From NCBI GenBank assembly GCA_937876395.1, contig CALEIM010000112.1, positions 1-10,506 on the forward strand: a DNA stretch of 10,506 nt, written 5' to 3'. The translations under genes and the position numbers were made by a program. The notes under the pieces were generated by a model, which saw nothing but the letters and a program-made list of their open reading frames with translations, did no database searches and was not told the DNA's origin. Source of the stretch: an uncultured Wenzhouxiangella sp. (lineage in GTDB: Bacteria > Pseudomonadota > Gammaproteobacteria > Xanthomonadales > Wenzhouxiangellaceae). Below, one piece after another: positions 6,211-10,506 of this stretch. The stretch's first letter is position 1. Each line of letters opens with the position of its first letter.

Positions 6211-7371
6211 TCAATCCTTCCTTGACATGATTCGGCTGTAGCGGCTGCCGGCGTGGGCACCGACCTGGCCGTCGAGTTCGAGCATCAGCAGCATTGAGGA
6301 TACCGCCGCTGGAGTCAATTGTGAACGCTCGATGATTTCATCGACCGGCGTGGGGTCGAATCCGATCGCAGCCATTAGCCGCGCGTAATCCGGGTCGGAG
6401 TGGATATGCGGTGACTCGGTGGATTCCTCAAGCCCTCCAGCAAAATCGGTGGGTCTGGGTGTGAGCAGGTGCTCGAGATCCCCAGCCAGTTGTCGGGCCA
6501 GCGGGCCAAGTTCAGCGGCCACTTCATCGGGCGATTCGACCAGTCGCGCGCCTTCGCGGATCAGGCGATGGCAGCCGCGCGCCTGCGGATTATGCACCGA
6601 TCCGGGGATGGCAAATACCTCGCGGCCCTGCTCACCGGCGAGTCGGGCGGTGATCAGCGAACCGCTTTTCAGGCCGGCCTCCACTACCAGGACGCCCAGG
6701 CTCATGCCTGAAATCAGGCGATTGCGCACCGGAAAATGGCCCGGCAGCGGCGCCGTGCCCGGAGGAAACTGGCTGATCAAAACGCCAGAGGCAAAAATCT
6801 TTCGGGCCAGGTCACGGTGCCGGGCCGGATACACCTGATCAAGCCCGGTGCCGGCCACAGCAACGGTGGCCCCACCGACATCGAGGCAGGCCTGGTGGGC
6901 GCTGCCATCAATGCCGGAAGCCAGGCCGCTGGTGATGACAAAGCCCTGGCGGGCCAGACTGGCGGCAAAGTGCCGCGCGTGTTCCAGACCGCCCGGGCTG
7001 GCTTTGCGGCTGCCGACGATGGCGATCTGGGGCCGCACCAGAAATTCCGGCTGACCGGCGGCGAACAGCGCAATCGGCGCGTCGGGAATGCGCCTGAGCA
7101 GCGGTGGATAGAGCGGATCATTCCAGGTGATCAGCCAGCGCTGATCACCTTCAAGCCAGTCCAGGCAGCTTGCCAGGCGCTCGGCGTCGGGCTGCTCGAT
7201 CGAGCGCACCGTCGAATCGGGCAGACCGGCCTGACGAAGTTCGCTGCGCGAGGCGCCGGCCCAGTCGAGTGGATTGTCAAACCGCTCGGCCAGCGCGGCG
7301 AAGCGCCTGGGCCCCAAGCCATCGGCCAGAACCAGGCGCAGCCAGTCTTGAGCGTGCTCTGGTGCGGGCAT
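6211..7371 (-). CDS. dprA: DprA/Smf, DNA-processing protein
   Basis: DprA binds single-stranded DNA taken up during natural transformation and loads RecA on it in the cytoplasm; it also occurs in bacteria not known to be competent. The 386-residue protein has an N-terminal helical, HhH-like part (about 8-60) and a Rossmann-like core. The core shows IVGSRKASPGG (118-128), ITSGLASGIDGSAHQ (146-160), AVAGTGLDQVYPARH (171-185), FPVRNRLISG (213-222), EAGLKSGSLITA (231-242) and FAIPGSV (253-259). A winged-helix domain lies at about 325-380 (YARLMAAIGFDPTPVDEI). Length and domains are those of full-length DprA. The ATG at 7371 is 11 bases after the stop of the LysM gene, with only a weak ribosome binding site. 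The stop abuts smg. Confidence 0.97.
   Translation of the reverse strand: MPAPEHAQDWLRLVLADGLGPRRFAALAERFDNPLDWAGASRSELRQAGLPDSTVRSIEQPDAERLASCLDWLEGDQRWLITWNDPLYPPLLRRIPDAPIALFAAGQPEFLVRPQIAIVGSRKASPGGLEHARHFAASLARQGFVITSGLASGIDGSAHQACLDVGGATVAVAGTGLDQVYPARHRDLARKIFASGVLISQFPPGTAPLPGHFPVRNRLISGMSLGVLVVEAGLKSGSLITARLAGEQGREVFAIPGSVHNPQARGCHRLIREGARLVESPDEVAAELGPLARQLAGDLEHLLTPRPTDFAGGLEESTESPHIHSDPDYARLMAAIGFDPTPVDEIIERSQLTPAAVSSMLLMLELDGQVGAHAGSRYSRIMSRKD
6215..6223 (-). promoter_or_regulatory. Shine-Dalgarno site of smg inside the end of dprA
   Basis: On the minus strand AAGGAAGGA ends four bases before the smg ATG and overlaps the last dprA codons. It supports the smg start at 6210 and suggests that ribosomes finishing dprA can restart on smg. 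Confidence 0.75.
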
Positions 7372-7382
7372 GGCTCGCTGAA

Positions 7383-8579
7383 TCAGAGCCGCTGATCGGG
7401 GTGTTTGAGGATATCGTCGATCTGAATGGTGGTGGCGCTGCCTTCGAGTACCAGCGCATAGCTGACCCGCTCAAAGGAACGGAACACCATGACCTGGCCG
7501 GCAAACTCGTCGGGCAGATCAACCCAGCGCTGGTCGGGAGCATTGGCTGCGGCGCGGGAGTAGGGCGGATAGCCGTACTCGTCGCGGAACGGCTGGCCGG
7601 GTCGGAAGGCGGCGAAGGTGTGGCCCGCCTCGATGCCGTCGGCCGTGCCGAGATTGATGGTCACGACCTGGTAATGGCCGGCGCCAAAGCTGCTGCCGGA
7701 AATGGCAATGACCTGGCCGTGATCGGGAATTGAATCCATCGCGTGCGGGTGGAAATACGGATTGTAGATGTGATCGTCCAGCGGCAGCACGAAATCACCG
7801 TCCATCACTTCGGCCTGACCGGAGACGATTTCGACGATGGTCGGGTCGCCGGTCTTGACCACACGGCCCTGGGCAATCTCCCACAGCTCATAGCCGATGA
7901 CCGGATAATGGAAACGGTCGATGCGCCCAAAGGTCGATTTCCACAGTCGGCTGGCCGGGCGCATGTCGGAACGAACCTGACCGGGCCCGCGCAGAATCTG
8001 ATTGGTGCGAATCTCGCGCTCGGTGCGCGGATTGGCGCTGCGATCTTCGAACTGGTAATTGATCCGCGCCACGGCCACGGCATCGCCGACGCTGGCGCCG
8101 TCGAGGCCGCGCACATAGCTGCGGTCACCGGGTCCGGCGAGGTTGCGCCGCTCCTGGTTGGTGATGATGTAGGGGAGTTGTTCGAACTGTTCGGCGGTCA
8201 ATACCCGCGGTGCGTCGAGAAAGGGCCTGACGGCATCGAGCGGGATGGTCGAGATCGGCCCGTCAATCGCCTCGCTACGAACGCCGGGTGAAAGACGGCG
8301 CACGGTTTCGTCGACGCGCAGACGTGGTTCGCCGCCAATAAAGACCAGCGAGATGACGTCACCCGGATAGATCAGATGCGGGTTGTCGATCTGTGGATTG
8401 GCATCCCAGATCGCCGGCCATTGCCAGGGCCGGGTCAGAAACCGGCTGGCGATATCCCAGAGCGTGTCCCCTTCCTGCACGACGTGTTCACGTGGGTGAT
8501 CGTCGCGCAGTTCTACGTCCTGAGCCTGTACGGTGAACGCCGCCAGTATGATGGCGGTCATAATAATGATACGTTTCAC
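7383..8579 (-). CDS. Exported LysM-domain protein, TsaP-like
   Basis: This encodes a 398-residue exported protein. Residues 1-19 form a Sec signal peptide (KR, then an Ile/Ala-rich core, with a probable cut after VQA). A LysM peptidoglycan-binding domain follows at about 31-80 (HVVQEGDTLWDIA, then WPAIWDANP and LIYPGDVISL). The long C-terminal part ends in beta-rich segments such as QVVTINLGTADGIEAG, without recognised catalytic residues. The gene occupies the place between def-fmt and dprA held, from memory, by PA0020 in Pseudomonas. That protein is a TsaP-type factor thought to anchor the type IV pilus secretin to the cell wall. The TsaP role is inferred from domain and context; it could be a general envelope protein. 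I chose the GTG at 8579 because a GGAGGG lies before it. An upstream GTG at 8606 would add nine residues and lacks such a site. Confidence 0.85.
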   Translation of the reverse strand: MKRIIIMTAIILAAFTVQAQDVELRDDHPREHVVQEGDTLWDIASRFLTRPWQWPAIWDANPQIDNPHLIYPGDVISLVFIGGEPRLRVDETVRRLSPGVRSEAIDGPISTIPLDAVRPFLDAPRVLTAEQFEQLPYIITNQERRNLAGPGDRSYVRGLDGASVGDAVAVARINYQFEDRSANPRTEREIRTNQILRGPGQVRSDMRPASRLWKSTFGRIDRFHYPVIGYELWEIAQGRVVKTGDPTIVEIVSGQAEVMDGDFVLPLDDHIYNPYFHPHAMDSIPDHGQVIAISGSSFGAGHYQVVTINLGTADGIEAGHTFAAFRPGQPFRDEYGYPPYSRAAANAPDQRWVDLPDEFAGQVMVFRSFERVSYALVLEGSATTIQIDDILKHPDQRL

Positions 8580-8588
8580 GGAGCGATT

Positions 8589-8594
8589 CCCTCC
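8589..8594 (-). promoter_or_regulatory. Shine-Dalgarno site of the LysM gene
   Basis: On the minus strand GGAGGG lies nine bases before the GTG at 8579. It decides between this start and the in-frame GTG at 8606, and places the signal peptide at the true N-terminus. Confidence 0.7.
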
Positions 8595-8629
8595 AGATGG
8601 GCTCACAGGCTTGATTTTTCGAAGACTAT

Positions 8630-8648
8630 CATAAACATTATCATTGTA
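8630..8648. promoter_or_regulatory. Possible Fur-box-like site
   Basis: Read on the minus strand, this 19-mer contains AATGATAAT and agrees with the Fur consensus (GATAATGATAATCATTATC) at 14 of 19 positions by my own alignment. It lies in an AT-rich divergent promoter region, where such matches arise easily, and neither flanking operon head is a typical iron-regulated gene. hemF at the far end of the cluster is the only iron-related link. Confidence 0.2.
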
Positions 8649-8681
8649 AAACGCACCTTTAAGTGGCTTTCTTAAATTCTC

Positions 8682-9191
8682 ATGTCAAAACTCAGGATTC
8701 TTGAATTTCCAGACCCGCGGCTGCGGCGCGTCGCCAGGCCAGTTGATTCGGTCGGTGAAGTCGAGCGCCGACTCGCCGATGACATGCTCGAGACCATGTA
8801 CGCGGCCAACGGTATCGGCCTGGCCGCAACCCAGGTCAACGAGGCCATTCGGCTGGTGGTGATGGATCTCAGCGACGAGCGCAATGAGCCCAGGGTGTTC
8901 ATCAACCCTGAAATCATTGAGCGCAGCGGCAGCCAGGTCTGTGAAGAAGGCTGCCTGTCGGTGCCCGGCGTTCAGGCCGAGATCGAGCGCGCGGAAACGG
9001 TCACGGTGCGCGCGCTCGACCGTGACGGTGAAGCCTTCGAGCTGACCGCCGACGGGTTGCTGGCGGTATGCATTCAGCACGAGATTGACCACCTGGATGG
9101 CAAGGTCTTCGTCGATTACCTCTCGCCGCTCAAGCGGCGCATGGTCGAAAAGAGGCTGCGCAAGCAGCAGCGCGAACAAGCCACGGCCTGA
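8682..9191 (+). CDS. def: Def, peptide deformylase
   Basis: This metalloenzyme removes the formyl group from the N-terminal methionine of new proteins at the ribosome. The 169-residue protein has the length of the E. coli enzyme and all three family motifs: GIGLAATQV (44-52), EEGCLSVPG (88-96) and QHEIDHLDG (132-140). Cys91, His133 and His137 are the metal ligands and Glu134 the catalytic base. The C-terminal tail is Lys/Arg-rich (about 150-164), as in type 1 deformylases. Its TGA overlaps the fmt ATG (TGATG), so the two are translated together, which suits their opposite steps in the formyl-Met cycle. The start gives the standard MSKLRILEFPDPRLR N-terminus, although no Shine-Dalgarno is visible. 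Confidence 0.98.
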   Translation: MSKLRILEFPDPRLRRVARPVDSVGEVERRLADDMLETMYAANGIGLAATQVNEAIRLVVMDLSDERNEPRVFINPEIIERSGSQVCEEGCLSVPGVQAEIERAETVTVRALDRDGEAFELTADGLLAVCIQHEIDHLDGKVFVDYLSPLKRRMVEKRLRKQQREQATA

Positions 9192-10171
9192 TGAGAATCG
9201 TGTTTGCCGGCACGCCGAGCTTTGCCGTGCCGGCCCTCAAGGCGCTACTGGCTGACGTTCGCTGGCGCCCAATCGCCGTGCTCACCCAGCCCGACCGCCC
9301 CGCTGGACGGGGACGAAAAACCGGCTTTGGGCCGGTCAAGCAGTGCGCCGTCGATGCCGGCATTGACGTGCTCCAGCCGCCCAGCCTGAGAACCGTTCAG
9401 GCCCAGGCCGCGCTGGCCGCGCTGCGTCCCGAACTACTGGTCACGGCCGCCTACGGCCTGCTGCTGCCGGCCGAAGTGCTGCAAATTCCCGAGCATGGCT
9501 GCTGGAATCTGCACGCCTCGCTGCTGCCGCGCTGGCGCGGCGCCAGTCCAATCAACCAGGCGGTTCTGGCCGGTGATGAAAGAACCGGAATTTCGTTGAT
9601 GCAAATGGATGTTGGCCTGGACACCGGGCCGGTGCTGCTCCAGGCGGCCACGGACATCGGCTCGGACGAAACGGCCGGCGAGCTGCACGATCGCCTGGCA
9701 GGGCTGGCCGCCGAGCTGCTGATCGACGGTCTGGAACGGCTCAAAGCCGGCAGCTTGCCGGCCGCGCAGCCACAGAATTCCGAACTGGCCACCCATGCGC
9801 CGCTGATCGGCAAGAGCGATGCCGAACTCGATTGGCATCGTCCCGCCGAAGAGTTGGCGCGCGCGGTACGTGCCTATCATCCCTGGCCGGTGGCCTTTGC
9901 CGAAATCGAGGGCCGAAGCTGGCGCATTCTCAAGGCCCGCGCCACGGCCGGCGCCGCGCAGCCCGGCAAGCTGGTAAAAGACCGCGCCCCGGACGCCGTG
10001 GCCGTCGGCTGCGGCCGCGGCGTGCTCGAAATTTTCGAACTGCAGGCGCCGGGTCGTCGGGCGGTAGCTGCAGCGCGTCGGGCCCCTGCGGGAGGTGGGC
10101 CAGGGCCTGGCGGTAGGCGGCCTCCGCCTCGTGCAGGTCACCCATGGCGGTGTGGGCATTGCCGAGGTTAG
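9191..10171 (+). CDS. fmt: Fmt, methionyl-tRNA formyltransferase, C-terminus replaced by foreign sequence
   Basis: Fmt transfers a formyl group from 10-formyltetrahydrofolate to Met-tRNA(fMet) before translation starts. The N-terminal catalytic domain is intact: MRIVFAGTP.FAVPAL at the start, NLHASLLPRWRGASPI (106-121) with Asn106 and His108, and DVGLDTGPVL (140-149) with Asp144. The C-terminal OB-like domain is recognisable up to LQAPGRRAV (284-292). From about residue 293 (position 10067) the reading changes to an Arg/Pro/Gly-rich string, typical of an out-of-context frame, and ends at 10171. The family's last 15-25 residues are missing. The bases after the change are the antisense of a TPR-coding frame. 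The real gene therefore probably ends elsewhere, and the open frame to 10171 is an artefact of the junction. If the junction is natural, Fmt may be impaired. Confidence 0.9.
   Translation: MRIVFAGTPSFAVPALKALLADVRWRPIAVLTQPDRPAGRGRKTGFGPVKQCAVDAGIDVLQPPSLRTVQAQAALAALRPELLVTAAYGLLLPAEVLQIPEHGCWNLHASLLPRWRGASPINQAVLAGDERTGISLMQMDVGLDTGPVLLQAATDIGSDETAGELHDRLAGLAAELLIDGLERLKAGSLPAAQPQNSELATHAPLIGKSDAELDWHRPAEELARAVRAYHPWPVAFAEIEGRSWRILKARATAGAAQPGKLVKDRAPDAVAVGCGRGVLEIFELQAPGRRAVAAARRAPAGGGPGPGGRRPPPRAGHPWRCGHCRG
10060..10075. other. Sequence junction: fmt joined to an inverted foreign fragment
   Basis: Left of this point the plus strand encodes Fmt; right of it the minus strand encodes a TPR protein, and neither is finished. 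The change falls at or next to the CTGCAG (PstI) hexamer at 10068-10073. The window ends one base after GAATTC (EcoRI, 10500-10505), so the right piece has the outline of a PstI-EcoRI fragment. Both hexamers also occur elsewhere in the window (for example CTGCAG at 10040 and GAATTC at 9775), so they are suggestive, not proof. No transposon ends, target duplication or tRNA were seen here. Confidence 0.7.
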
Positions 10172-10505
10172 CAAGTGGATCATGCTCAAAGTCCTCCAAA
10201 AAGCACTCGGCCTGGGTTGCGCTCGTGACCCGCAGCACAGCTTCCAGCCCCTTGCTGAAATAAGGAGCCAACAGGGCGTTGGATGCATAGGCATAGTGGT
10301 AAGAGACAGCGGGCCCATGGGTTGCCTGACTGAGAACGGGCTGGGCTGAGGTATTGTACCCTATGCTGAGCTCCGCCTGCAGCCTGCTGTCACTCAGGAG
10401 CTGGTTAAATCTGGTGCCGGTCTTGCCCTGCTGGTTCAGCGCGCTGATACCTGGCGCTTTAAGTTCGTATAGGGTTGCCGGCTTGAAATAGCTTCCGTGG
10501 AATTC
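10068..10505 (-). CDS. TPR-containing protein, fragment open at both ends
   Basis: This is an open frame of 146 codons without start or stop inside the window. Counting from the codon at 10505, residues 109-145 form a tetratricopeptide repeat: DPLANLGNAHTAMGDLHEAEAAY and then RQALAHLPQGPDAL, with the Leu-Gly, Ala, Tyr and Ala positions of the TPR pattern. The preceding part (1-108) has no motif I recognise; it contains an Asn/Gln- and Tyr-rich stretch (about 50-75). TPRs mediate protein-protein contacts, so no function follows. The first half looks less GC-rich and uses more mixed third positions than the TPR part and the rest of the window. The fragment meets fmt at a CTGCAG. Downstream, the same frame would continue as antisense of fmt and loses TPR character. 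Confidence 0.6.
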
Positions 10506-10506
10506 G

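Larger units (their letters stand above)
8580..8681. promoter_or_regulatory. Divergent promoter region between LysM gene and def
   Basis: This 102-base spacer separates two divergent transcription units, and its central part (about 8610-8680) is clearly richer in A and T than the flanking genes. It must hold the promoters of both def-fmt and the LysM-dprA cluster. TATCAT-type -10 candidates occur at 8627-8632 and 8639-8644 on the plus strand, and GATAAT and TATGAT on the minus strand, but none has a well-spaced -35 box. def has no clear ribosome binding site here. Confidence 0.5.

Noticed and set aside
6736..7733. Long plus-strand open frames opposite dprA and the LysM gene
   Set aside because: They are shadows of two genes with clear family motifs on the minus strand and show no domains of their own.
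9434..10318. A minus-strand open frame of about 294 codons through fmt
   Set aside because: Most of it is antisense to well-conserved Fmt sequence. The TPR motif lies in a different minus-strand frame, ending at 10068.

Overview
The window looks like chromosome of a GC-rich gammaproteobacterium, probably in or near the Xanthomonadales. The conserved block of a LysM/TsaP-like gene, dprA and smg sits beside def-fmt, the proteins resemble E. coli counterparts closely at their active sites, and TopA is the form without zinc fingers that ends in a lysine/alanine tail. The lineage is inferred from gene order and protein character recalled from memory; no search was run.

Layout, left to right. Positions 1-428 are integron material: most of an attC recombination site lies at the left edge, followed by a cassette-type VOC (glyoxalase-like) gene with a strong ribosome binding site. 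No second attC follows that gene, and a 197-base spacer leads into ordinary chromosome. alkB (minus) and a secreted beta-lactamase-fold serine hydrolase (plus) are head to head with only 12 bases between their start codons. The hydrolase and hemF converge with overlapping stop codons.

Positions 2287-8579 hold five minus-strand genes in the order of transcription: LysM/TsaP-like protein, dprA, smg, topA, hemF. Gaps are 11, 0, 118 and 5 bases, so this is probably one or two operons. They cover a cell-wall-anchored envelope protein, uptake or handling of single-stranded DNA, a protein of unknown role, DNA supercoiling and haem synthesis. A short AT-rich divergent promoter region (8580-8681) separates them from def-fmt on the plus strand. 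That pair formylates initiator Met-tRNA and later removes the formyl group.

The right end is anomalous. fmt reads normally until about residue 292 (near position 10067) and then loses its family-typical last residues. The rest of the window to 10505 is an open frame on the opposite strand, partial at both ends, encoding a TPR-containing protein. The switch lies at a CTGCAG (PstI) hexamer and the window ends in GAATTC (EcoRI). A cloning or assembly chimera is therefore at least as likely as a natural rearrangement. I found no CRISPR array, tRNA, rRNA, insertion sequence or new multi-gene system. The most interesting signals are the integron edge and the right-hand junction.
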